10,324 nt of DNA from Deltaproteobacteria bacterium (lineage in GTDB: Bacteria; Desulfobacterota; Desulfobacteria; Desulfobacterales; Desulfatibacillaceae), in the NCBI GenBank assembly GCA_019308705.1, contig JAFDHW010000048.1, positions 1 through 10,324 of the forward strand, in the 5' to 3' direction. Made by a program: the position numbers and the translations under genes. The notes under the pieces were generated by a model that was not told the DNA's origin, made no database searches, and saw nothing but the letters and a program-made list of their open reading frames with translations. Within the stretch, counting starts at the first letter, position 1, and each line of letters starts with the position of its first letter. Shown piece after piece: positions 1-5,639 of the stretch.

Positions 1-110
1 CACGCGTTCGATTCGCGCGAGAGCAAGGAAGGAGGAGGGAAGCTGTACTTTTGTACCGCGACCGCCTCCTGACGCAGCTATCGCGTGCATCGGGCTCTCC
101 GGAAGGGTGA

Positions 111-137
111 GGAATTTTGCCCGAATGGCAGAATTCC
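111..137. repeat. Imperfect palindrome / hairpin
   Basis: Left arm GGAATTTTGCC (111-121) pairs with right arm GGCAGAATTCC (127-137) around the 5-base loop CGAAT. All 11 positions pair, with one T-G wobble (117 with 131). No poly-U run follows on either strand, so it is not a standard intrinsic terminator. It may instead be an RNA-stabilising hairpin, a protein site or part of an intergenic repeat. Bases 113-124 also have a perfect inverted partner at 214-225, so two pairings compete. Confidence 0.6.
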
Positions 138-225
138 TCAAATAATCAGTCTGTCTTTGGCGCAAGACCCAAAAAACAGCTCCAATGGATTGACAATAAA
201 GAAAAATTCGATCTCGGGCAAAATT
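113..225. repeat. Perfect 12-bp long-range inverted repeat
   Basis: AATTTTGCCCGA at 113-124 is the exact reverse complement of TCGGGCAAAATT at 214-225, with 89 bases between the arms. The match stops sharply at both ends. A 12-bp perfect inversion inside about 110 bases is unlikely by chance, but the short arms make this a modest signal. It could mark the ends of a small repeat element or allow a long-range RNA fold. Confidence 0.45.
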
Positions 226-227
226 GC

Positions 228-243
228 TCATGAATAATCCGGG
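228..243. repeat. Direct repeat, copy 1 (TCATGAATAATCCGGG)
   Basis: This 16-base unit recurs at 270-285 with one mismatch (C to T at the twelfth base). Weaker similarity extends to the left of both copies through an AAATT core, giving a unit of about 28 bases at a 42-bp offset. A more degenerate relative (GAATTCCTCA followed by AATAATC, without the TG) lies at 131-147. Confidence 0.6.
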
Positions 244-260
244 ATAAATATTTTATTCGG
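239..260. repeat. AT-rich hairpin between the two direct-repeat copies
   Basis: CCGG (239-242) pairs with TCGG (257-260, one wobble) and ATAAA (244-248) pairs with TTTAT (252-256) around the loop TAT. Base 243 is bulged. In the rsmA transcript this lies about 10 bases past the stop codon, where a 3'-end structure would be expected. The downstream sequence lacks a U tract, so a role in termination or mRNA 3' protection is only a possibility. Confidence 0.35.
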
Positions 261-269
261 TGAAATTTT

Positions 270-285
270 TCATGAATAATTCGGG
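270..285. repeat. Direct repeat, copy 2 (forms the rsmA 3' end)
   Basis: TCATGAATAATTCGGG matches the copy at 228-243 in 15 of 16 bases. Read on the minus strand it encodes the last residues of RsmA (ending N-Y-S) and the TGA stop. The present stop codon of rsmA is therefore supplied by the repeat. Confidence 0.6.
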
Positions 286-1169
286 TTTGGCTTGACACGC
301 CCCGAAACGCGGCCCACGTGGGTGGACAGGCGCATGAACTCGTCTATGTCCAGGGTCTCGGCCCGGCGGGAGGGGTCGATGCCCGCAGCCTTGAGCGCGG
401 CCTCGGCCTGTTTGGGGTCCGCCGCGGCCCCGCCATGGGCCAGCGCGTTTCTGAGGGCTTTTCTGCGGGTGGAAAACGCCGCCTCCACGGTCTTGAAGAA
501 CCGCTGCTCCGCCTCGGGATCGGCAAACCCCGGCTTGTCAAAATCAAAGGCCAGGGCCCGGGATTTCACCTTGGGCCTCGGATAGAAGCGCTCGGCGTCC
601 AGGTCTGCCAGGGGGGTCACCGTGGAGGCGTAGGCCGCCAGCACGCTGATGCGGGAGTAATCCTTCCCGCCGGGCTTGGCCAGGATGCGGCGGGCCAGCT
701 CCTTCTGGAACATGAGGTAGGCCCTTTTGACCAGGGACCGCTGGGCCACCAGCCAGGCCAGCACCGGCGAGGAAATGTGGTAGGGAAGGTTTCCCGCCAC
801 CACCAGGGGCTCGCCTTCGGAAAAGTCCGAAAGCCTGGTGGAAAGGATATCCTTGCAAACGACGGCCACGTTGGAAAGACCCAGGGCCGCGGCCTGTTCC
901 TGAAGGATGGGGCAAAGCCGTCCGTCCGTTTCCACGGCGTGGACGAATTTCGCCCTGGAAGCCATGGGAAAGGTGAGAGCCCCCAAGCCCGCGCCGATCT
1001 CCAGGACCGTGTCTTCTCCGGTGATCTCCATGCGGTCTGCAAGCATCTCGCCCGTGGCGGGGCTGGCCAGGAAATTCTGGCCCAGGCTCTTCTTGGGCTT
1101 GAGCCCGTACGCCCCTAAAAGCGTGGACGCCGAAAGGCGGACAAACGGTTTTTCACCGGAGTTGGCCAT
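270..1169 (-). CDS. rsmA: 16S rRNA (adenine1518-N6/adenine1519-N6)-dimethyltransferase RsmA (KsgA)
   Basis: RsmA transfers four methyl groups from S-adenosylmethionine to two adjacent adenines in the 3' terminal hairpin of 16S rRNA, a late checkpoint in 30S subunit assembly in the cytoplasm. The 299-residue protein has the family signatures in order: GQNFL (30-34), the SAM-binding motif EIGAGLGALT (57-66), the acidic residue E80 that binds the ribose, D107 in the adenine-binding KDIL, and the catalytic NLPYH (127-131). A C-terminal helical domain follows, with FYPRPKVKSR and FSTRRKALRNAL. The ATG at 1169 is preceded by AAGGGA with 7 bases spacing. It is somewhat longer than the about 270-residue E. 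coli enzyme because of short extra ends. The last residues (about PNPNYS) come from a repeated DNA unit and look unlike a conserved domain. It is transcribed divergently from the winged-helix gene to its right. Confidence 0.96.
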   Translation of the reverse strand: MANSGEKPFVRLSASTLLGAYGLKPKKSLGQNFLASPATGEMLADRMEITGEDTVLEIGAGLGALTFPMASRAKFVHAVETDGRLCPILQEQAAALGLSNVAVVCKDILSTRLSDFSEGEPLVVAGNLPYHISSPVLAWLVAQRSLVKRAYLMFQKELARRILAKPGGKDYSRISVLAAYASTVTPLADLDAERFYPRPKVKSRALAFDFDKPGFADPEAEQRFFKTVEAAFSTRRKALRNALAHGGAAADPKQAEAALKAAGIDPSRRAETLDIDEFMRLSTHVGRVSGRVKPNPNYS

Positions 1170-1235
1170 AAATTTTTCCCTTGTTCGAAAAAACGGGCTG
1201 CGCAGCGTCCATCATCAAGGATTTCATGCTTTTGC

Positions 1236-1253
1236 TTGACTTTTTCTAGTCAA
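1236..1253. promoter_or_regulatory. 18-bp dyad TTGACT-N6-AGTCAA in the divergent intergenic region
   Basis: TTGACT (1236-1241) and AGTCAA (1248-1253) are perfect inverted 6-bp arms around six bases. The left arm resembles a sigma70 -35 box for the plus-strand gene, with TATTAT (1256-1261) as a possible but too closely spaced (14 bp) -10. The TTGCTT at 1232-1237 would instead give 18 bp spacing. On the opposite strand the right arm also reads TTGACT and could serve rsmA, though no good -10 follows. A dimeric regulator site overlapping the promoter is plausible, and the winged-helix protein encoded next door is an obvious but untested candidate. Confidence 0.45.
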
Positions 1254-1284
1254 ACTATTATGGATTGTGAAAAGGAGCAAGACA

Positions 1285-1689
1285 ATGCGGGAGAAATTCA
1301 CCGGCCAGGGGGGCCTGCAGATGCCGAAGTCCAAAAAGGGCATGAGCTTTGACGGTATGGTCAAGTTCTTTCTCCAGTATTACAGGATCCCCACGCGCAA
1401 AGACATCGAAAAGCTCATGGACCGCATAGACCAGTTGGAAAAACTCATCAAGGGCAAATGGTCCGAGCACGCCAGGCCGGGCGCGGCCGCCGGAAACAAC
1501 GGGGGCAAGCCTCCCACCGCCAGCGACATGGTGGAGGAGGTCATCCGCTCCTGCGGCTCCAAGGGAGCCAGTTTCACCTACATCAAAGACCAGACCGGGT
1601 TCGACGACAAGAAGCTGAGGAACATCATCTTCCGCCTGAACAAACTGGGACGTATTTCCCGAAAGGCAAGGGGCATCTACACGGCCTGA
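1285..1689 (+). CDS. Small coiled-coil / winged-helix protein, function unknown
   Basis: I do not recognise a named family. From the ATG at 1285 the product has 134 residues. This start is chosen because AAAGGAG (1271-1277) sits 7 bases upstream; a GTG at 1267 in frame lies before that ribosome site and is unlikely, and an internal ATG at 1321 (M13) is possible. Residues about 20-35 are hydrophobic-aromatic (MVKFFLQYYRIPTR), and about 37-57 form a charged amphipathic helix likely to be a coiled coil (IEKLMDRIDQLEKLI). A Gly/Ala/Pro-rich linker covers about 60-79. The C-terminal 55 residues look like a winged helix: a first helix at DMVEEVIRS, a recognition-type helix at DKKLRNIIFRLNKLG, and a wing at RISRKARGIYTA. 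The N-terminal helix recalls phasin-like granule proteins, but that likeness is weak. A DNA-binding, dimerising regulator is the best inference. Its dyad-bearing upstream region suggests autoregulation. Confidence 0.75.
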   Translation: MREKFTGQGGLQMPKSKKGMSFDGMVKFFLQYYRIPTRKDIEKLMDRIDQLEKLIKGKWSEHARPGAAAGNNGGKPPTASDMVEEVIRSCGSKGASFTYIKDQTGFDDKKLRNIIFRLNKLGRISRKARGIYTA

Positions 1690-1774
1690 GTCTTCCCGCC
1701 TCCCCCGTTCCCACCCCCGACGACGAACGCAACTACCGGCCCGGCAAAGGTCCCCGGGCAAGGAAGGGATCACC

Positions 1775-4723
1775 ATGGCCGAGCATCCTTCCCCGGCAAA
1801 GGGGGATGTGATCCACGGGTTCCGCGTGTTGCGGACCGAAGAAGTGCCCTCGCTTTTCGCCCGCTTCTTCGAACTGGTCCACGAGGCCACCGGCGCGCGC
1901 TACATCCACATCGCCAGCCAGGATGAGGAAAACGCCTTTGCCGTGGGGTTCAAGACCGTGCCCACGGACTCCACGGGCATCGCCCACATCCTGGAGCACA
2001 CCGTCCTGTGCGGGTCGCGCAACTACCCCGTCAAGGACCCCTTCTTCTCCATGCTCAAGCGTTCGCTTGCCACCTTCATGAACGCATTCACGTCCTCGGA
2101 CTGGACCATGTACCCCTTTTGCACCCAGAACAAAAAGGATTTTGACAACCTTTTGTCCGTGTACCTGGACGCGGCGTTCTTTCCCCGGCTGGACGAGCTT
2201 TCCTTCAAGCAAGAAGGGGTGCGGCTTTCGGTGAACGAGTCCGCCGGGGAGGGCGAACCTTCGGTGCGGTTCGACGGGGTGGTGTACAACGAGATGAAAG
2301 GCGCCATGAGCTCGCCGGACCAGATCATGACCCGGTCCATGATGGCGCAGCTTTACCCGGACACCACCTACGGCAACAACTCCGGCGGCGAGCCCGCGGA
2401 GATCCCGAACCTCACCCATGAGGACCTTCTGGAATTCCACCGGGTCCACTACCACCCCTCCAACGCGTTCTTCTTCTCCTGGGGGACCTTCGACCTGGCC
2501 GGGCACCTGGCGCGCGTCCAGGAGCAGGTGATGGGGGAGTTTTCCCGCATCGACCCGGGCACGGACGTGGCCCACCAGCCGCGGTGGGACGCGCCCAGGA
2601 CCGCCCGCATCACCTATCCCGTGGCCAGGGTGGAGAAGAACAAGGCCCAGGCCGCCCTGGGCTGGCTGGTCTGCGGCATCGAGGACTCCTTCGAGGTCCT
2701 GTCCATGTCCATTTTGGAGCGCATCTTGATCGGGCATTCGGCCAGCCCGCTCAGAAAAGCGCTTCTGGACTCGGGCCTGGGGGCCGCCCTGGCCGACGGC
2801 ACCGGCCTGGATACGGACATGATCGACTGCATGTTCTGTGCGGGCTTAAAAGACATCGCCGAGGCGGACGACCAGAAGGTGGCGGACGTGGTCCTGACCA
2901 CCCTGGGAGAGCTGGCGGAAAAGGGCGTGGACAAGGAACTGGCGGAAACCGCCATCCGCCAGTACGAGTTCTCCAGAAAAGAGATCACCAACCAGCCCTT
3001 CGGCTACGGGCTGAAGCTCCTCTTGGCGTTCATGGAGCCCTGGCTCCACGGGGCGGACCCCCTGCCCGTGCTGTTGTTCGAAAAGGACCTTGAGAGGGTG
3101 CGCAAGGAAGCGGCCAAGGGCCTGTTCGAGCGCCTGATCCAGGAGCGCTTCCTGGACAATCCCCACCGGGTGCTGTTGACCATGGCGCCGGACGCGGGCG
3201 AGGCCGCGCGCAGGGAAGAGGAGGAGAAGCAAAGGCTCTTCGAGGCGGAGAAGAACCTGCCCCCGGGCGGGCTGGAGCAGGTCCGGGCCCAGGACGGGGC
3301 CCTGGCCGAGCGCCAGGAGGCGCCCGAGGACCTTTCCGTTTTGCCCACGCTCCAGGTTTCCGACATCCCCCCCGGCGTCCCCTCCATGGACGAGGACCCG
3401 TCGCTGGCAAAACCCATGTTCACGGCCTATGACGCGGCCACCAACGGCATCGTGTACGTGTCGTTGGCCGGGGACCTCTCCGGGCTGCCGGAAGACCTCC
3501 TGCCCCTGGCGCCGCTCTTTGCCCACGTGCTGTCCAAAATGGGCAGCGACCGGCGCGACTACGTTGCGTTGACCAAGGACATCGCCGCCAACACGGGAGG
3601 CATCTCCGCCTCGGTCGCCGCGCGGACCCGCTTCATGCCCCGGGGCGAGCCGGCGGGGCTTTTCGTGGTGAACGCAAAGGCCCTGGCCGAGCGCGCGGAC
3701 AAGATGATGGACCTGTTGGAAGAGATCGTTTTGGGCCGCGCCTTTTCCGATCACGCCCGGTTGAAGACCCTGGTGCAGGAGTACGCCGCCGGGCTGTGGT
3801 CCTCCCTGGTGCACAACGGCCACCGCTACGCCATCACCCTGGCGGCCCGGGGGTTCACCCCCTCCCGCGCCCTGGCCGAGGCCTGGCACGGCGTGCACCA
3901 GGTGCAGGCGGCCCGGGACCTGGCCAAGGACCTTTCCCCCGGCAAGCTGGAGGACCTGGCGCAGAAGCTCTCCGAGGTGGGCAGGCGGGCCTTTGCCAAA
4001 GGGGCCTTGACCGCGGGCCTGGCAGGGGAGCACAAGGACCTTTCCGCCGTGGCCTCGCGGGCGGAGGAGCTTTTGGACCGCCTTTCCCCGGGCCCTTCGT
4101 CCGGGGGGCCGCCGGCCCCGGGCGCTTCGGATTTCCGGGAGGCCTGGATCACCTCCACCAGCGTGAGCTTCGCGGCCTATACCCTGCCCGTGGTGCGCAT
4201 GGAACACCCGGACTGCCCCGTGCTCTACGTGGCCTCCAAGCTTCTGCGCTCCGGGTTCCTGCACCGGGAGATCCGCGAAAAGGGCGGGGCTTACGGCGGC
4301 TTCGCCCTGGCCAACCCCGAAGACGGACTGTTCGCCATGGCCTCCTACCGCGACCCCCACATCGCCCGCACCCTGTCCGTGTTTGAAAACGCTTGCAAGT
4401 GGCTTGGCGAAGGAGCATACAGCGACCAGGACATCTCCGAGGCCATCCTCCAGGCGGCCGGGGAGATCGACCGGCCGGACTCGCCGGGAATCGCGGCCAA
4501 AAAAGCGTTTGCAAGGAAGCTCCTGGGCCTTTCCGACGCCACCCGCGAAGAATTCAAGAACCGGGTCCTGGCCGTGGACAGAAAGCGTATCCAGGAAATC
4601 GCAAAGACCTATTTCCAACCCGAGACGCCCCTTGCCCCGGTGGCGGTGATCACCGGCGAAAGCCAGCTTGCCCGGGCCAACCGGAAGCTGGGGGAGGCGG
4701 CGCTTGAAAAGAGGGAAATATAG
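1775..4723 (+). CDS. M16C zinc metalloprotease, presequence protease (PreP)-like
   Basis: The 982-residue protein belongs to the insulinase/pitrilysin M16C group, which uses a closed two-halved chamber to degrade short unfolded peptides. It carries the inverted zinc motif HILEH (71-75: ligands H71 and H75, base E74) in the context TGIAHILEHTVLCGS, and the distal ligand E173 in VVYNEMKG. In the C-terminal half R834 and Y840 in REKGGAYGG match the spacing of the Arg/Tyr pair that completes the active site in PreP enzymes. A linker-type M16C-associated domain is expected at about 470-720, and a charged EEEEK stretch lies just before it. The length is normal for the family. No signal peptide or membrane segment is seen, so it is probably cytoplasmic. 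The ATG at 1775 has AAGGG 6 bases upstream. The GNAT gene follows after 26 bp and may be cotranscribed. The physiological substrate cannot be told from sequence. Confidence 0.93.
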   Translation: MAEHPSPAKGDVIHGFRVLRTEEVPSLFARFFELVHEATGARYIHIASQDEENAFAVGFKTVPTDSTGIAHILEHTVLCGSRNYPVKDPFFSMLKRSLATFMNAFTSSDWTMYPFCTQNKKDFDNLLSVYLDAAFFPRLDELSFKQEGVRLSVNESAGEGEPSVRFDGVVYNEMKGAMSSPDQIMTRSMMAQLYPDTTYGNNSGGEPAEIPNLTHEDLLEFHRVHYHPSNAFFFSWGTFDLAGHLARVQEQVMGEFSRIDPGTDVAHQPRWDAPRTARITYPVARVEKNKAQAALGWLVCGIEDSFEVLSMSILERILIGHSASPLRKALLDSGLGAALADGTGLDTDMIDCMFCAGLKDIAEADDQKVADVVLTTLGELAEKGVDKELAETAIRQYEFSRKEITNQPFGYGLKLLLAFMEPWLHGADPLPVLLFEKDLERVRKEAAKGLFERLIQERFLDNPHRVLLTMAPDAGEAARREEEEKQRLFEAEKNLPPGGLEQVRAQDGALAERQEAPEDLSVLPTLQVSDIPPGVPSMDEDPSLAKPMFTAYDAATNGIVYVSLAGDLSGLPEDLLPLAPLFAHVLSKMGSDRRDYVALTKDIAANTGGISASVAARTRFMPRGEPAGLFVVNAKALAERADKMMDLLEEIVLGRAFSDHARLKTLVQEYAAGLWSSLVHNGHRYAITLAARGFTPSRALAEAWHGVHQVQAARDLAKDLSPGKLEDLAQKLSEVGRRAFAKGALTAGLAGEHKDLSAVASRAEELLDRLSPGPSSGGPPAPGASDFREAWITSTSVSFAAYTLPVVRMEHPDCPVLYVASKLLRSGFLHREIREKGGAYGGFALANPEDGLFAMASYRDPHIARTLSVFENACKWLGEGAYSDQDISEAILQAAGEIDRPDSPGIAAKKAFARKLLGLSDATREEFKNRVLAVDRKRIQEIAKTYFQPETPLAPVAVITGESQLARANRKLGEAALEKREI

Positions 4724-4749
4724 ACCCCGTCGATTTCGGGCGGACATCC

Positions 4750-5268
4750 ATGGACAAAACGGCAAACAAACCGGGGCGGGCCTTCAAGGTGTCGCCCATG
4801 GCCAAGTCCCACGGCAAGGACGTGATCCGGATATTCAATCACTACGTGATGCACTCCGACGCCGCGTATTTGGAAGAGCCCGTCAGCCGCGCCTTCTTCG
4901 ACCGGTTTTCGGACATGGCCCAGGGATACCCCGCGTTTTGCGCCCACACCCAACAGGGCGAGTTCGCCGGGTTCGCCTTTTTGCGGGCCCACCAGTACCT
5001 GCCCGCGTTCGCCCGCACGGCGGTGGCCACCTGCTTTTTGGCGCCGGAGCACACCCGGCGCGGGCTGGGTACGTTGCTGTACGGCATGCTGTTCGAACAG
5101 GCCGTGGAAAAGGGTGTCGCCACGGTGCTGGCCAACATCCATTCCGCCAACGAGGCGAGCATCCGGTTCCACCAAAAAATGGGGTTCGCCGAGTGCGGCC
5201 GGTTCCGCGAAATCGGCGTCAAGTCCGGCCGGGTCTTCGACGTGGTCTGGATGCAGAAGTTCCTGTAG
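4750..5268 (+). CDS. GNAT-family N-acetyltransferase (MnaT/phosphinothricin acetyltransferase-like)
   Basis: This 172-residue protein would transfer acetyl from acetyl-CoA to an amine. The acetyl-CoA pyrophosphate-binding motif is RRGLGT (103-108) after the beta strand ATCFLAPEHT. The later part, NIHSANEASIRFHQKMGF (129-146), followed by GRFREIGVKSGRVFDVVWMQK, matches the subgroup containing E. coli MnaT (YncA) and the phosphinothricin/methionine sulfoximine acetyltransferases, as does the N-terminal RIFNHYV with a downstream PVS. In that group substrates are often small amino-acid-like amines; the substrate here is unknown. A GGGCGGA ribosome site (4738-4744) stands 5 bases before the ATG. 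It is 26 bp downstream of the M16C protease gene in the same direction, so the two may form an operon. It is followed by a C-rich, G-poor tract. Confidence 0.88.
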   Translation: MDKTANKPGRAFKVSPMAKSHGKDVIRIFNHYVMHSDAAYLEEPVSRAFFDRFSDMAQGYPAFCAHTQQGEFAGFAFLRAHQYLPAFARTAVATCFLAPEHTRRGLGTLLYGMLFEQAVEKGVATVLANIHSANEASIRFHQKMGFAECGRFREIGVKSGRVFDVVWMQKFL

Positions 5269-5271
5269 GTC

Positions 5272-5355
5272 GACGCACCCCTTTCCACACCCCCACATTT
5301 TTCCACCATGTTTCCCTGCCTTCTCCCTCGCACCACCATTTTCCCCTTGTCATCC
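5272..5355 (+). terminator. C-rich, G-poor tract: candidate Rho-dependent terminator region
   Basis: Directly after the GNAT stop codon the plus strand is dominated by C and T, with about five G in about 80 bases and several CC- and CCC-containing runs (for example CCACACCCCCAC). Such C-over-G bubbles of unstructured RNA are the known hallmark of Rho utilisation sites. No intrinsic terminator hairpin with a U tract is seen between the GNAT gene and mraZ, which makes a Rho-type end for the upstream unit reasonable. This rests on composition only. Confidence 0.35.
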
Positions 5356-5375
5356 GTGGAGTTTTCCTTCATAAT
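5347..5375 (+). promoter_or_regulatory. Candidate sigma70 promoter upstream of mraZ (distal)
   Basis: TTGTCA (5347-5352) and CATAAT (5370-5375) each match the sigma70 consensus at five of six positions with the ideal 17-bp spacing. Transcription would start near 5382, giving an mraZ leader of roughly 255 bases. It is the best-scoring promoter-like pair I see in this gap. It overlaps the end of the C-rich tract after the GNAT gene. Confidence 0.5.
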
Positions 5376-5457
5376 GTATTGAATTCGTTTGGTTTTGAGG
5401 AGAAGCACGTCCCTTGCGCCCCCTCCGGCCTTCTTGGGCCTTTCCTATCCTCCGACC

Positions 5458-5482
5458 CCCGGAATCCGGGCTTTCCCAGCCC
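5458..5482 (+). other. Two overlapping, mutually exclusive small hairpins in the mraZ leader
   Basis: CCCGG-AAT-CCGGG (5458-5470) and GGGCT-TTCCC-AGCCC (5468-5482) are both perfect 5-bp stems and share the three G at 5468-5470, so only one can form at a time. They lie in the leader predicted from the distal promoter. A U-poor sequence follows, so neither is a clear terminator. A folding switch is possible, but such short stems also arise by chance in GC-rich DNA. Confidence 0.25.
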
Positions 5483-5558
5483 TGCGCGCTTTCTGCGTCC
5501 TCGGCCGTAACCCCTGAAAATCACGCTGCAAAATCTGACAGTTTTCTGCTTTTTCTGC

Positions 5559-5586
5559 TTGACAGGGGTGGTGCGATTCCTGTAGG
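5559..5586 (+). promoter_or_regulatory. mraZp: Candidate proximal promoter of the dcw operon
   Basis: A perfect -35 hexamer TTGACA (5559-5564) is followed after 16 bp by a weak -10, TGTAGG (5581-5586, three of six). A start near 5593 would place the four TGGA boxes at the very beginning of the transcript, the position where MraZ boxes act in other bacteria. The strong -35 and the placement favour it; the poor -10 is a real weakness. Confidence 0.45.
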
Positions 5587-5593
5587 GAAAATT

Positions 5594-5631
5594 GTGGAGG
5601 CAAAGTGGATATTTCTGGAGGCTAGCTGGAG
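5594..5631 (+). promoter_or_regulatory. MraZ-box array: four TGGA(G/T) direct repeats
   Basis: TGG triplets start at 5595, 5606, 5616 and 5627, each followed by A and then G, T, G and G. Their start-to-start spacing is 11, 10 and 11 bp, about one helical turn, so all boxes face the same side of the DNA. MraZ of E. coli is known to bind TGGGN direct repeats separated by about 5 bp upstream of its own gene, and related repeats occur before mraZ in other phyla. The array ends 8 bases before the mraZ start, and its last box (TGGAG) contains most of the mraZ ribosome-binding site. Binding would therefore repress the operon by blocking RNA polymerase. Confidence 0.72.
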
Positions 5632-5632
5632 G
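5628..5632 (+). promoter_or_regulatory. Ribosome-binding site that fixes the mraZ GTG start
   Basis: GGAGG lies 7 bases before the GTG at 5640. An upstream in-frame TTG at 5592 would begin inside the operator boxes and add 16 residues that look nothing like MraZ, so the GTG is preferred. The site overlaps the last MraZ box. Confidence 0.8.
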
Positions 5633-5639
5633 CAACGGG

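Larger units (their letters stand above)
1..269. other. AT-rich, repeat-bearing non-coding region downstream of rsmA
   Basis: No convincing gene is seen here. One plus-strand frame stays open from base 2 to a TAA at 143-145 and could be the 3' end of a gene to the left, but its codons lack the strong GC third-position bias of the neighbouring genes, and its last codons lie inside a hairpin. The right half (about 125-285) is markedly richer in A and T than the rest of the window. It contains a hairpin at 111-137, a 12-bp inverted repeat (113-124 with 214-225), a degenerate direct repeat with a 42-bp offset, and a second AT-rich hairpin at 239-260. No tract of U follows either hairpin in the rsmA direction, so I do not call an intrinsic terminator. 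The region could be a dispersed intergenic repeat element, but one window cannot show dispersal. Confidence 0.5.

Noticed and set aside
2..145. Open plus-strand frame from the left edge to TAA at 143-145
   Set aside because: It could be the tail of a gene outside the window, but codon use is unlike the neighbours, the end overlaps a hairpin, and I recognise no domain in the 47 codons.
160..180. T run on the minus strand (opposite AAAAAA near 171-176) as an rsmA intrinsic terminator
   Set aside because: No stable GC-rich stem directly precedes it in the minus-strand transcript.
318..1118. Long plus-strand open frame opposite rsmA
   Set aside because: It is antisense to a gene with complete RsmA motifs. 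Its product is low-complexity in Gly, Arg and Pro, as expected from reading GC-rich coding DNA backwards.
2846..4765. 639-codon minus-strand open frame opposite the M16C gene (and another at 1733-2737)
   Set aside because: Both are rich in His, Gly, Val and Gln with no recognisable domain, and both mirror the codon bias of the protease gene. High GC suppresses stop codons on the opposite strand.
5592..5639. Upstream TTG start for mraZ adding 16 residues
   Set aside because: The extra codons cover the TGGA boxes, have no ribosome site, and do not resemble an MraZ N-terminus. GTG at 5640 has GGAGG 7 bases upstream.
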